Assembly: GCA_046049865.1 (NCBI GenBank)
Contig: JBJOQO010000001.1
Coordinates: forward strand, 115,221-179,220
Origin: JANPCX01 sp046049865
GTDB taxonomy: Bacteria; Pseudomonadota; Gammaproteobacteria; Burkholderiales; Burkholderiaceae_C
Direction of reading: 5' to 3'
DNA: 64,000 bases
Shown here: positions 8,485 to 17,411 of the stretch, one piece after another
Layout: every line of letters begins with the position of its first letter
Numbering within the stretch: position 1 is the first letter of the stretch
Notes under the pieces: generated by a model
What the model was told of the DNA's origin: nothing
The model's input: the letters and a program-made list of their open reading frames with translations, nothing else
Databases searched by the model: none
Position numbers and translations under genes: made by a program

Positions 8485-9486
8485 ATGTTCATGAATCAAA
8501 CTCGCTCGATGCAGTCGCCCTCTTCAGTGGTGATGGTGCGCCCTGCGCACTTCAGACCCAATCCGCAAACGGCAACAGACAACAGCTTTCAACGCAGCAA
8601 CGAGGCCCTCGATTTTCAGCAAACTGCCGCCGCAGCGTCGATCGAAGCCCAGCATGCTGCCGACGCCCTTGCCGCCCACGGTGTTCGAGTCCATCTTTTC
8701 GACGAGGTGCCCCACCAAGACACGCCGGACGCGGTGTTTCCGAACAATTGGTTTTCGACCCACCCCGACGGCAAGGTGGCCATTTTTCCGATGTACGCGG
8801 CCAACCGCCGTCGCGAGCGCCGCAGCGACATCATTGACATGCTCAAGCGGAACTATCACGTAGAAGAGGTGATTGACCTGTCGGGAATGGAGCATGATGA
8901 CCTGTTTCTTGAAGGCACCGGGGCCATGGTGCTGGACCATGTGCAACGAGTAGCCTATGCGGCGCGGTCAAATCGAATTGATGCCCGAGCGCTGGAGAAA
9001 TTCTGTCTTCGGTTTGACTACGAGCCACTTCTGTTTACCGCTGTTGATGCACAGAGACGGCCGGTCTATCACACCAATGTGATCATGGCGTTGGCCAGCG
9101 ACTTTGCGCTGCTGGGTGTGGAGCACATTTCAGATCCGGCGACTCTCGCTCGTTTGCGAACCAAGCTAGAAACCTCGGGCCGTGAGGTCATAGAACTGAG
9201 CGCCCATGAAGTGGCCGAGTTTGCTGGCAATGCATTGGAATTTTCAACCCCCACGGGCCACATTCTGGCCATATCAGCGCGGGGCGTTGCCAGCCTGTCG
9301 TCGTCAAAGAGGCGTCGCATTGAGCGTTACGCTTCAGTGGTCGCGTTGGCGGTACCCACCATCGAGTTGGCTGGTGGCTCCGTGCGTTGCATGCTCGCCG
9401 GAATTCACCTGACCCCACGCTCCACGCTGCCGCGGGACAACGATCGCCAAACGCATCATGCCGATGAGACCAGCTTCGTCACTTGA
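8485..9486 (+). CDS. ctlX: CtlX-type citrulline/arginine guanidino hydrolase
   Basis: 333 residues from ATG 8485 (a second ATG at 8491 is equally possible). It belongs to the amidinotransferase/dimethylargininase fold group. MVRPAHFRPNPQTA at the start and FPNNWFSTHPDG are the family's N-terminal substrate-site strands, FLEGTGAMVLD supplies the acidic residue, GHILAISARG the histidine region and GGSVRCMLAGIHL the C-terminal catalytic cysteine (Cys302). This pattern is that of proteins named citrulline utilization hydrolase CtlX. It lies 12 bp after ocd in the same direction, so it is probably co-transcribed. The exact substrate (citrulline, arginine or a methylarginine) is inferred from family and context. 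Confidence 0.8.
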   Translation: MFMNQTRSMQSPSSVVMVRPAHFRPNPQTATDNSFQRSNEALDFQQTAAAASIEAQHAADALAAHGVRVHLFDEVPHQDTPDAVFPNNWFSTHPDGKVAIFPMYAANRRRERRSDIIDMLKRNYHVEEVIDLSGMEHDDLFLEGTGAMVLDHVQRVAYAARSNRIDARALEKFCLRFDYEPLLFTAVDAQRRPVYHTNVIMALASDFALLGVEHISDPATLARLRTKLETSGREVIELSAHEVAEFAGNALEFSTPTGHILAISARGVASLSSSKRRRIERYASVVALAVPTIELAGGSVRCMLAGIHLTPRSTLPRDNDRQTHHADETSFVT

Positions 9487-9534
9487 TCCCATTGCGGTCA
9501 CAATGCGTCGACTATCGCTGGGATTAAAACTGCC

Positions 9535-9948
9535 ATGATCCGCATTGTCAGTTTGATCGGTGCGCCCACAGACATCGGCGTGGCCAGCCGTTGCGCCAGC
9601 ATGGCGCCTGAGCTCTTACGCCTGACCAAGGTGTTGGTCGAGTTCGAACCGCAAACCCGGATTAAGCGTGACATCCAGCAACTGCCCGCTGATTTTCCCG
9701 TGGTGGAGTTGTGGCGGGGACTGACGAGCCAAACACCGGGTCGCGACACCGCCGAGCAAATCACCGTGTTTGACTCAGTCGGCTTCGCGCTGCGAGACTT
9801 CTCCGCCCTGCGTTATGTCTATCGCAAAGCCCGCAAGCGGGGTATCGGTGTCGAGACCAATTTGATCCCACCAACCGACGATCCGAAAGACCTGTTCCGT
9901 CATACCCGTCGGGGCGCTGCTCGGGTTCACTTGCGTCGTGCGGCTTGA
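9535..9948 (+). pseudogene. Chimera: arginase N-terminus fused to OCD C-terminus
   Basis: 137 codons, open from ATG 9535 to TGA. The first ~29 residues (IVSLIGAPTDIGVASR, then MAPELLR) match the arginase N-terminus encoded at about 11005-11090. From Lys32 onward all 106 residues align to the end of ocd (8152-8469) without a gap; I count 14 differences. The join falls where arginase has PEALR and OCD has PDVLR, a short in-frame similarity. The product lacks the arginase metal ligands and the OCD NAD-binding domain, so neither activity is expected. It is best read as a remnant of a duplicated arginase-ocd arrangement after internal deletion. The open frame leaves room for a retained non-enzymatic role, but nothing supports one. 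Confidence 0.88.
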
Positions 9949-10108
9949 ACGAGGCAACGAAGCACAGTACCAATTGCCACTTAGGTATTCCTCCAAGTTG
10001 ACCGATATCCGATTGTCGGCGGCTCGTGTCGCGGGTGGCGGGGCACTCGTCATCCCTAAGCGAACATCAGCACGCTTTTTTTAACCATCGGGAAACAAGG
10101 GGAATCTA

Positions 10109-10882
10109 ATGTCTTCAGTGTTGTTCAGCATCATTCGCTGGTCGCTCTTATTGGCTCTGTCTGTGCCGGTCGCTCAGGCGCGCGACTGGAAAGAAATCAA
10201 AGGACAGGGGAAAATCGTCGTCGCCACCGAAGGACAATTTCCACCCTTCAACCACATCAAAGATGGCAAGTTGACTGGGTTTGAGGTTGAGTTAATGGAG
10301 TTGATCGCCAAAAAACAGGGCGTGGCCGTTGAATGGAAAACAATGGACTTTGAGTCCCTGCTGGCGGGTCTGGGCCAGAAGCGTTGGGACTTGGTGATTG
10401 CTTCGCACTCCATCACCAAAGAGCGCGCCAACCAGGTCACGTTTACTGATACCCACTACTGTTCGGGCGGGGTGGTCGTTACCAAAAATCCTTCGCTGCG
10501 TAGCGCCAAGGACTTGGTGGGCAAACAAGCCTCGGTTCAGGCGGGAACCTCCTATTTGGAAAACATCCAGAAATTGTCTGGCTTGAAAGACATCAAAATC
10601 TTCCCGAAAGACGATGAAGCCGCTGCGGCCATGTTCACCGACAAGGTTGATTTTTGGGTGACGGACCGTTTTGTTGCAGCTGCCGCTTTGCGTGGCAAGA
10701 CCGGCAGTGGCGCCCGATCTCAAGTCCTGCTGTTTCCAGAAAGCATCGCTGCGGCGGTCGAAAAAGGCAACGATTCCCTCAAAGCCGAGTACAACAAGGC
10801 CTTGGCCGCGATCATTGCCGATGGAAGCTACAAGAAGCTGGCTCAACGTTATTTCAACGACATGGATCTGCGCTGCCCTTGA
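10109..10882 (+). CDS. Polar amino-acid ABC transporter binding protein (SBP family 3)
   Basis: 257 residues. Residues 1-24 are a signal peptide ending at VAQA, then the mature start WKEIKGQGKIVVATEGQFPPFN with the family 3 solute-binding signature (GKLTGFEVELMELIAKKQG). DLVIASHSITKERA, GKQASVQAGTSYLE and VEKGNDSLKAEYNKALAAI complete the two-lobed fold. Basic or polar amino acids are the usual ligands; the position between the ocd/ctlX genes and arginase suggests arginine, ornithine or citrulline (inference). No permease or ATPase gene is adjacent, so it must work with a transporter encoded elsewhere, or serve only as a receptor. Confidence 0.88.
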   Translation: MSSVLFSIIRWSLLLALSVPVAQARDWKEIKGQGKIVVATEGQFPPFNHIKDGKLTGFEVELMELIAKKQGVAVEWKTMDFESLLAGLGQKRWDLVIASHSITKERANQVTFTDTHYCSGGVVVTKNPSLRSAKDLVGKQASVQAGTSYLENIQKLSGLKDIKIFPKDDEAAAAMFTDKVDFWVTDRFVAAAALRGKTGSGARSQVLLFPESIAAAVEKGNDSLKAEYNKALAAIIADGSYKKLAQRYFNDMDLRCP

Positions 10883-10971
10883 CCTGTCGTCGTATTGGGG
10901 GTGGCGATAACGGCGGGCCATAGCGGCGTGGTGACACACCGAATCCTTTGCAATCAACCCCATGGGACAAC

Positions 10972-11922
10972 ATGACAATATCGCCGGCGAAATCGAACAA
11001 AGCGCGCACCATCAGCCTGATCGGCGCTCCCACAGACATCGGCGCTGGCAGCCGCGGTGCCAGCATGGGGCCCGAGGCCTTGCGTGTGGCCGGCATCGCC
11101 ACCGTATTGAGAGGCCATGGGCTTGACGTTCTCGACCAGGGCAACCTGACCGGACCCGCCAACCCTTGGCTGCCGCCCGTGGACGGTTACCGTCATTTGA
11201 CTGAAGTGGTGGCTTGGAATCGCAGCTTGCACGATGCGGTCTTGGGTGAACTGCGCTTGAATCGCCTGCCCATCGTGCTGGGCGGCGACCACTGTTTGGG
11301 CATTGGCTCCATCAGTGCTGTAGCTCGACATTGCCGCGAGGCCGGAAAAAAACTGCGCATCTTGTGGTTGGATGCCCACGCCGACTTCAACACCAACGCA
11401 CTGACTCCGAGTGGCAATACCCACGGCATGCCCGTGGCGTGCTTGTGTGGCCACGGCCCCAAGGACTTGATCGAGATCGGAGGTCAGGTGCCTGCGATTC
11501 AACCAAAGTGGATACGCCAAATTGGCATTCGAAGCGTGGACGAAGGAGAGAAACGTTTCGTCCACGAAATGGACTTGGAAGTATTTGACATGCGTTTCAT
11601 CGACGAGATGGGCATGCGCCATGCCATGGAGCTGGCCCTGGCCACACTCGATGCCAATACCCATTTGCATGTGAGTTTTGACGTTGATTTTCTCGACCCC
11701 GACATTGCCCCCGGCGTGGGCACCACGGTGCGTGGCGGCCCCACCTACCGAGAAGCGCAGCTGTGCATGGAGATGATTGCCGACACCGGCCGCCTGGCCT
11801 CACTCGATGTGATGGAGCTCAACCCCGCCCTGGACGTGCGCAACCGCACCGCCGAGGTGGCGGTGGACTTGATTGAGAGCCTGTTTGGCAAAAGCACCTT
11901 GATGCGCAAGGGCGGTGCTTAA
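10972..11922 (+). CDS. rocF: Arginase
   Basis: 316 residues. It hydrolyses arginine to ornithine and urea with two Mn ions. Ligand motifs are all present: GGDHC at residues 104-108, DAHADFN from about residue 134, and SFDVDFLDPD with its first aspartate near 237. ISLIGAPTDIGAGSRG and GPEALR at the start, and DVMELNPALD near the end, are typical of RocF-type arginases. ATG 10972 is chosen because it directly precedes the conserved start; the frame extends 8 codons upstream to a TTG. No urease or urea transporter is in the window. It supplies ornithine for the cyclodeaminase encoded upstream. Confidence 0.93.
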   Translation: MTISPAKSNKARTISLIGAPTDIGAGSRGASMGPEALRVAGIATVLRGHGLDVLDQGNLTGPANPWLPPVDGYRHLTEVVAWNRSLHDAVLGELRLNRLPIVLGGDHCLGIGSISAVARHCREAGKKLRILWLDAHADFNTNALTPSGNTHGMPVACLCGHGPKDLIEIGGQVPAIQPKWIRQIGIRSVDEGEKRFVHEMDLEVFDMRFIDEMGMRHAMELALATLDANTHLHVSFDVDFLDPDIAPGVGTTVRGGPTYREAQLCMEMIADTGRLASLDVMELNPALDVRNRTAEVAVDLIESLFGKSTLMRKGGA

Positions 11923-11952
11923 AAAAGGGCAGGCACCTGAGGGTGTCTGCCC
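11921..11952 (-). terminator. Intrinsic terminator for aqpZ (minus strand)
   Basis: An 11-bp stem with one mismatch (GGGCAGGCACC at 11927-11937 with 11942-11952) and a 4-base loop is followed on the minus strand by six T (11926-11921). It lies 24 bp beyond the aqpZ stop codon and directly abuts the arginase stop codon. On the plus strand there is no T-run, so it mainly serves aqpZ. Confidence 0.8.
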
Positions 11953-11976
11953 TGCATCTGTACCGAGTCAATCAAA

Positions 11977-12666
11977 TCAGCTCGGCTCACTCGCCACCGC
12001 GCGGTAAGTGACCGCACCCACGATGGCCCCAACGATGGGTGCCACCCAGAACAACCACAGCTGCTCGACCGCCCAACCACCCACAAACAGGGCCACACCG
12101 GTGCTGCGTGCAGGGTTCACCGAGGTGTTGGTCACAGGAATGCTGATGAGGTGAATCAGGGTGAGCGCCAGACCAATGGCCAAAGGTGCGAAACCCGCGG
12201 GGGCACGTTTGTCGGTCGCGCCCATGATGATGAATAAGAAAAATGCAGTCATCACCACTTCGCACAGCAAAGCCGCTTGCAGCGAATAACCCCCGGGTGA
12301 GTGCGCGCCGTATCCATTGGACGCAAAACCCTTGCTCACATCAAAACCGGCCGCGCCGCTGGCAATGCCGTAAAGCACAGCGCCCGCCAAGAGTGCGCCC
12401 AGCACTTGCGCCACGATGTAGGGCAAGAGTTGGCTGCCTGAAAAACGGCCGCCCGCCCACAGGCCAATGGACACGGCAGGGTTCAAATGGCATCCCGAGA
12501 CATGGCCAATGGCATAGGCCATGGTGACTACCGTTAATCCAAAAGCCAGTGAGACGCCGTGCAAGCCGATACCCACGCCAGGGAATGCGGCCGCCAGCAC
12601 CGCGCTGCCGCAGCCACCCAGCACCAGCCAAAACGTTCCTAAAAACTCTGCGCCGTATTGCTTCAT
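11977..12666 (-). CDS. aqpZ: Aquaporin Z
   Basis: 229 residues from ATG 12666, which has GAGGAG 6 bases upstream. Water channel of the MIP family with six membrane helices and two half-helices carrying the NPA boxes: NPAVSIG near residue 63 and NPARSTG near 186. The start KQYGAEFLGTFWLVLGGCGSAVLAA and the cysteine-containing HVSGCHLNPA box are those of AqpZ rather than glycerol facilitators. It is a single-gene unit with its own terminator. The frame is open 39 codons upstream of the ATG, but that stretch has no family similarity. Confidence 0.94.
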   Translation of the reverse strand: MKQYGAEFLGTFWLVLGGCGSAVLAAAFPGVGIGLHGVSLAFGLTVVTMAYAIGHVSGCHLNPAVSIGLWAGGRFSGSQLLPYIVAQVLGALLAGAVLYGIASGAAGFDVSKGFASNGYGAHSPGGYSLQAALLCEVVMTAFFLFIIMGATDKRAPAGFAPLAIGLALTLIHLISIPVTNTSVNPARSTGVALFVGGWAVEQLWLFWVAPIVGAIVGAVTYRAVASEPS

Positions 12667-12795
12667 GTGGTTCTCCTCAATGGTTGTGTCGTATGACAGC
12701 GGGCCATCTTGGAAGATCGGCGCGTCATCGGCCAGGGAATGCCCCGGGCGGCGCACATTGTGCGCCTGGCAAATGACCGCCATGCAACAACACGC

Positions 12796-13224
12796 TCAAC
12801 GGCGATTGACCTCTTCCCAGCGCACTTCGTAGCGAACGTCTTTGTCAGGGTCTTTGAAGCGCAGGCTTTGTTGAGACCACAGTCCCTCGGTCACAAACTC
12901 ATCCACTTGCACACTGCCGTGCATCAATACGAGCAGCATTTGTGTGTTTGGCGCGCGCCAGTTCAGGTGGTACACCAGGTCGCTGACCTGGACACGGGCC
13001 ACACCTTTTCGGAACTGCAATGCCACGGGGCCGCATTGCTCTTGCGCGCCCCCTGAGCTGACACACAGTTGGCCGTTGTAGCGCCCGGCCGGGGGCGGTC
13101 CGGCCTGCCGCATGGAAGCGGCCGAACGGGTGCCATCTGCACCGAGGGCGTCGGTCGGCCCAAGGGCTCCCGCTGCCACCCAAGTCGCTGCTGCCAGCCA
13201 CACTGCATGAATACGCCAGATCAC
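12796..13224 (-). CDS. Exported protein of unknown function coupled to GST
   Basis: 142 residues from GTG 13224. The start overlaps the TGA of the upstream glutathione S-transferase gene (GTGA), so translation is probably coupled. Residues 1-30 look like a signal peptide with a hydrophobic core (AVWLAAATWVAAGALG). The mature part has two cysteines (QLCVSS and EQCGPV), suggesting one disulfide in the periplasm, and a beta-rich sequence ending in DKDVRYEVRWEEVNRR. I do not recognise a domain. The frame is open upstream of the GTG, but that would overlap the GST gene widely. Confidence 0.65.
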   Translation of the reverse strand: MIWRIHAVWLAAATWVAAGALGPTDALGADGTRSAASMRQAGPPPAGRYNGQLCVSSGGAQEQCGPVALQFRKGVARVQVSDLVYHLNWRAPNTQMLLVLMHGSVQVDEFVTEGLWSQQSLRFKDPDKDVRYEVRWEEVNRR

Positions 13225-13832
13225 TTGAGTCCGCCTTCCGCCTTCAAAGCGGCCTGAACTGCTGGACGGGCCGCCACGCGGGCCATGAAGGCAGACAGCT
13301 GCGAGAGCGGCGCCAAATCCACCCCCACAAACTTGCCCCAACCTGCCACAGTGAACAAATAACAGTCGGCCACGGTGAAGGTCTCGCCCATCAGGTAGGA
13401 CTTGCCTTGCAGTTGTTCATCCACCCACTTCAAGCGTTCATTCAATTTGTCGCGTGCCTGTGTTTTGGTTTCCTCGGGTGACTTGGGGTTGAACAAAGGA
13501 GAAAAACCTTTGTGCAACTCGCTGGTGATGAAGTTGAGCCACTCTTGCAAGCGGTAGCGTTCCCAAGTGCCATTGGCTGGCGCCAGGTTGGTTTGAGGCG
13601 CTTGGTCTGCGATGTATTGCACGATGGCCGGCCCTTCGGTCAGGCGCTTGCCGTCGGCGAGCTCCAGCACCGGCACGGAGCCTTTGGGGTTGATGTTGTA
13701 GTAGTCGCTGCCGTCAGACAGTTTGTGGGTCTTGATGTTGACGGGGACCAATTCAATGGTCAAACCCGCTTCGCGCAGAGCGATGTGGGGGGACAGTGAA
13801 CAGGTACCAGGGCTGAAATAGAGTTTCATCAC
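13221..13832 (-). CDS. Glutathione S-transferase
   Basis: 203 residues with a thioredoxin-fold N-domain (KLYFSPGTCSLSPHIALREAG, containing the serine/cysteine active-site region of bacterial beta-class enzymes), the cis-proline box NPKGSVPVLEL and the glutathione-binding LTEGPAIVQYIA. The all-helical C-domain ends in VAARPAVQAALKAEGG. This is the GstA type common in Proteobacteria. It is divergent from gshA, which makes part of glutathione, with 174 bp between the two starts. It is followed by a coupled exported protein. Confidence 0.92.
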   Translation of the reverse strand: MMKLYFSPGTCSLSPHIALREAGLTIELVPVNIKTHKLSDGSDYYNINPKGSVPVLELADGKRLTEGPAIVQYIADQAPQTNLAPANGTWERYRLQEWLNFITSELHKGFSPLFNPKSPEETKTQARDKLNERLKWVDEQLQGKSYLMGETFTVADCYLFTVAGWGKFVGVDLAPLSQLSAFMARVAARPAVQAALKAEGGLK

Positions 13833-14006
13833 AAAATCCTCGTTTTGATGGAGTCGGCTTACATCGGGTGTGTATTACACCCTTTTGGAAAAAATTCTGT
13901 CGGCGAGGAAAAAGCACCGTAGGACGGCCATTCAACCTTGGGTTCTGCAGACCGCACCCCATCTACCTAGAATCCTCCCAAGTCCAAACTTTCGGCAGCG
14001 CACCCC

Positions 14007-15302
14007 ATGGTTCCTCACCTCGTCACCGCACTCACAGGCCCCATCAACGAGTTGGAACAGCGGATTCTGGAATCGCTGCCCGCCATCGAACGTTGGTTTC
14101 GTTTGGAATGGATGGAACACACGCCGCCCTTTTACACCTCGGTGGATTTGCGAAATGCCGGCTTCAAACTGGCGCCGGTCGATACCAATTTATTCCCCGG
14201 TGGGTTCAACAACCTCACACCCGAGATGCTGCCCCTGGCGGTGCAAGCAGCCATGGCCGCCGTGGAAAAAATTTGCCCCGAGGCCAAAAACCTGTTGCTT
14301 ATCCCGGAGAAACACACGCGCAACACTTTCTATTTGATGAACGTGGCGCGCCTCAAGCAAATTTTTCATCAAGCCGGTTTGAATGTGCGGCTGGGCACCT
14401 TGGACGACACCATCACCGCACCCACCGACATCGCCTTGCCCGACGGCAGCTCGCTCACGGTGGAACCCTTGGTGCGCACCCGGGGCCGCATTGGTCTGAA
14501 AAACTTCGACCCCTGCACCGTGTTGCTCAACAACGATTTGTCGGCAGGCATCCCCAAAATTCTGGAAAACCTGCACGAGCAGTATTTGCTGCCGCCCTTG
14601 CACGCAGGCTGGGCGGTACGCCGCAAAACCAACCACTTCCAAGCTTACGAAGAAGTGGCCAAAAAATTCTCCAAACTTTTGGGCATGGACCCTTGGCTCA
14701 TCAACCCGATGTTCTCGGGTTGTGGCGAGGTGAACTTCACTGACAGCATGGGCACCGAATGTTTGATGACCCACAGCGAAGCCCTGCTGGCCAAAATCAA
14801 ACGTAAATACAAGGAATACGGCATCAACGAAAAGCCCTTCCTCATCGTCAAAGCCGACGCCGGCACCTATGGCATGGGCATCATGACCGTGCGCGACCCC
14901 AAAGAACTCACCGACCTGAACCGCCGCGCCCGCAACAAAATGAGCGTCATCAAAGACGGGCAGGAAGTCTCTGAGGTGATCTTGCAAGAAGGCGTGCCCA
15001 CCTACGAACGGGTCAACGATGCCGTGGCCGAACCTGTCGTGTACATGATTGACCGCTATGTGGTGGGCGGTTTTTACCGCGTCAATGCCGAGCGCGGCAT
15101 CGACGAGAACCTCAACTCGCCCGGTGCCAGTTTTGTACCGCTGGCCTTTGCCGAGTCCAACCAGTTACCCAAACCCGGCGTGAAACCCGGTGCCAGCGCA
15201 CCGAACCGCTTTTACATGTATGGGGTGGTGGCCAGACTGGCGATGTTGGCGGCGAGCTACGAACTGGAAGCGACTGATCCTGAGGCTGAGGTCTTCGACT
15301 GA
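14007..15302 (+). CDS. gshA: Glutamate-cysteine ligase, betaproteobacterial type
   Basis: 431 residues. First step of glutathione synthesis: ATP-dependent joining of glutamate and cysteine. The sequence follows the form found in Betaproteobacteria, unrelated in detail to E. coli GshA: FTSVDLRNAGFKLAPVDTNLFPGG-type start (near residues 45-65), LIPEKHTRN, LNNDLSAG, RRKTNHF, FLIVKADAGTYGMGI (phosphate/nucleotide-binding region) and ILQEGVPTYE. A second glutathione gene (gshB) is not adjacent within the window. ATG 14007 has no strong ribosome site, but the conserved N-terminus starts directly there. Confidence 0.9.
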   Translation: MVPHLVTALTGPINELEQRILESLPAIERWFRLEWMEHTPPFYTSVDLRNAGFKLAPVDTNLFPGGFNNLTPEMLPLAVQAAMAAVEKICPEAKNLLLIPEKHTRNTFYLMNVARLKQIFHQAGLNVRLGTLDDTITAPTDIALPDGSSLTVEPLVRTRGRIGLKNFDPCTVLLNNDLSAGIPKILENLHEQYLLPPLHAGWAVRRKTNHFQAYEEVAKKFSKLLGMDPWLINPMFSGCGEVNFTDSMGTECLMTHSEALLAKIKRKYKEYGINEKPFLIVKADAGTYGMGIMTVRDPKELTDLNRRARNKMSVIKDGQEVSEVILQEGVPTYERVNDAVAEPVVYMIDRYVVGGFYRVNAERGIDENLNSPGASFVPLAFAESNQLPKPGVKPGASAPNRFYMYGVVARLAMLAASYELEATDPEAEVFD

Positions 15303-15513
15303 TCGAAGAAGTGAGTGCATGCCCTCGCTCTTGGGTCAGTGTTGATGTGGCTGCAAGGCCGTGCAGCCCGCAGGTCGAAAAACGCCAGGGCATGGCTTTC
15401 AGTTGCTGCGTTGCAACAATGGTCGCTCATGACATGGTGGCAAGGCCCTTGGGCGGGCGCACAATCTGATCCCCTTGTTGTATGGCCACCGCTCACCGGA
15501 TGGCCCCTCTCAC

Positions 15514-17388
15514 GTGAATCAGTCCCGTCCTGCCTCTAACTTGGCCGCCCTGACACTGGGTGCTGTGGGTGTCGTCTACGGCGACATCGGAACCAGCCCC
15601 CTCTACGCGCTGAAAGAAATGTTCGCCCACGGCCGTGTGCCGCTGACGGACGAAAACATATACGGCATCTTGTCTCTGGTGTTTTGGACACTCACCGTGG
15701 TGGTGTCCCTCAAGTATGTGCTGCTGATCCTTCGCGCCGACAACAACGGCGAAGGTGGCTTGATCGCCATGTTGGCCTTGGCCTCCCAGGCGGTCAAAGA
15801 CAAACCGGTGATGCGCAGGCGCATCCTGATCCTGGGCATCTTTGGCACCGCCATTTTTTTTGGTGACGGTGTGATCACACCGGCCATCACCGTGCTTGGC
15901 GCAGTAGAAGGTTTGGAAGTGGCTGCGCCGGGTTTGCATGCCTATGTGGTGCCGGTGAGTTTGGTCATCCTGACCGGCCTCTTCCTCGTGCAGCGCCACG
16001 GCACCGCCAGCATCGGCAAGTTTTTTGGGCCCATTACAGCGGTTTGGTTTGTGGTGTTAGGCGTGCTCGGTGTTGTACACATCATTGACAACCCGGCTGT
16101 TTTTGCAGCACTGAGCCCGCACTACGCGGTGCTCTTTATGTTGGCGCACCCCGGCATCACCTTCATTGCTTTGGGTTCCATCGTGTTGTGCGTCACGGGT
16201 GCGGAAGCGCTCTATGCCGACATGGGCCACTTTGGCAAAAAGCCGATTCGCCTGGCTTGGTTTTTATTGGTGATGCCGGCTTTGGTGTTGAACTACTTTG
16301 GCCAGGGTGCCATGTTGCTTGCCCACCCCGAAAAAGTCAGCAACCCCTTCTTTGAAATGGCGCCCGAATGGGGGTTGTTCCCGCTGATTGGCTTGGCTGC
16401 TTGTGCCGCAGTGATTGCCTCGCAAGCCTTGATCACGGCTGCGTTTTCGGTCACCAAACAAGCCATTCAACTCGGGTATTTGCCGCGTCTGCGCATCCTT
16501 CACACCTCGGTGCGTGAGACCGGTCAGATTTACGTGCCCTTCATCAACTGGAGTTTGTTCTTGTGCATTGTGGCGGCGGTCACGATATTCAAGTCCAGCG
16601 GCGCACTGGCTTCGGCATACGGTATTGCAGTGACGATCGACATGCTGATCACCACCATCATGACCTTCTTCGTCATTCGTTATGGCTGGAAGTACCCCTG
16701 GTGGTTGTGCGTCGCCGCCACGGGCTTTTTCTTCTTGGTGGATTTCACCTTCTTCGCTGCCAACATCATCAAGGTGCTGGATGGCGGCTGGTTCCCGCTG
16801 CTCATTGGGGCGGTGGTGTTCTTGCTGATGATGACTTGGAAACAAGGCCGCAGCCTGATGCGTGAACGCCTGCGTGACGACTCCATTGAACTCAAAGGTT
16901 TTTTGGAGGCCGTGTTCGTCAGCCCGCCCACTCAAGTCGAAGGAACGGCGGTGTTTTTAGTGGCCGACCAAGGCATCACGCCCAATGCTTTGTTGCACAA
17001 CCTTAAACACAACAAGGTACTGCACAAAACCAATTTGTTTGTCACGGTGAAACACCATGAAGTGCCATGGATCAGTTTTGACAAACGCTGTGCCGTGGAA
17101 CCCTTGGGCCACGACTGCTGGCAAATCACCTTGAACTTCGGCTTCAAAAACGAACCCGATGTGCCGGAGGCCCTGAAGCTGCTGCAAGGCCGCGGCATCA
17201 ACGTAGAAGAGATGGAAACCAGCTATTTCTTGTCACGCGACATCGTCATCCCCGTCATGGGCGAAGGCATGTGGCTGTGGCGCGAAAAGCTCTTTGCCAG
17301 CATGCACCACAACGCCGCCGGCGCCGCCGACTTCCTGAACTTGCCCACCAACCGCGTGGTCGAGCTGGGGTCCAAGGTAGAGATTTGA
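15514..17388 (+). CDS. kup: Kup-type low-affinity potassium transporter
   Basis: About 624 residues with roughly 12 membrane helices and a C-terminal cytoplasmic domain of ~170 residues. The N-terminal family signature GVVYGDIGTSPLYALKEMF is intact, followed by FFGDGVITPAITVLGAVEGLEV and GSIVLCVTGAEALYADMGHFGKK. It takes up K+ with protons at low pH or osmotic stress. The start is uncertain: GTG 15514 gives the usual length, but TTG 15475 in the same frame is possible, and neither has a clear ribosome site. The 172 bp before it hold no gene. A kinase gene follows 23 bp downstream in the same direction. Confidence 0.93.
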   Translation: MNQSRPASNLAALTLGAVGVVYGDIGTSPLYALKEMFAHGRVPLTDENIYGILSLVFWTLTVVVSLKYVLLILRADNNGEGGLIAMLALASQAVKDKPVMRRRILILGIFGTAIFFGDGVITPAITVLGAVEGLEVAAPGLHAYVVPVSLVILTGLFLVQRHGTASIGKFFGPITAVWFVVLGVLGVVHIIDNPAVFAALSPHYAVLFMLAHPGITFIALGSIVLCVTGAEALYADMGHFGKKPIRLAWFLLVMPALVLNYFGQGAMLLAHPEKVSNPFFEMAPEWGLFPLIGLAACAAVIASQALITAAFSVTKQAIQLGYLPRLRILHTSVRETGQIYVPFINWSLFLCIVAAVTIFKSSGALASAYGIAVTIDMLITTIMTFFVIRYGWKYPWWLCVAATGFFFLVDFTFFAANIIKVLDGGWFPLLIGAVVFLLMMTWKQGRSLMRERLRDDSIELKGFLEAVFVSPPTQVEGTAVFLVADQGITPNALLHNLKHNKVLHKTNLFVTVKHHEVPWISFDKRCAVEPLGHDCWQITLNFGFKNEPDVPEALKLLQGRGINVEEMETSYFLSRDIVIPVMGEGMWLWREKLFASMHHNAAGAADFLNLPTNRVVELGSKVEI

Positions 17389-17411
17389 GTTGACTCTCTG
17401 AGCGCGGCGCG

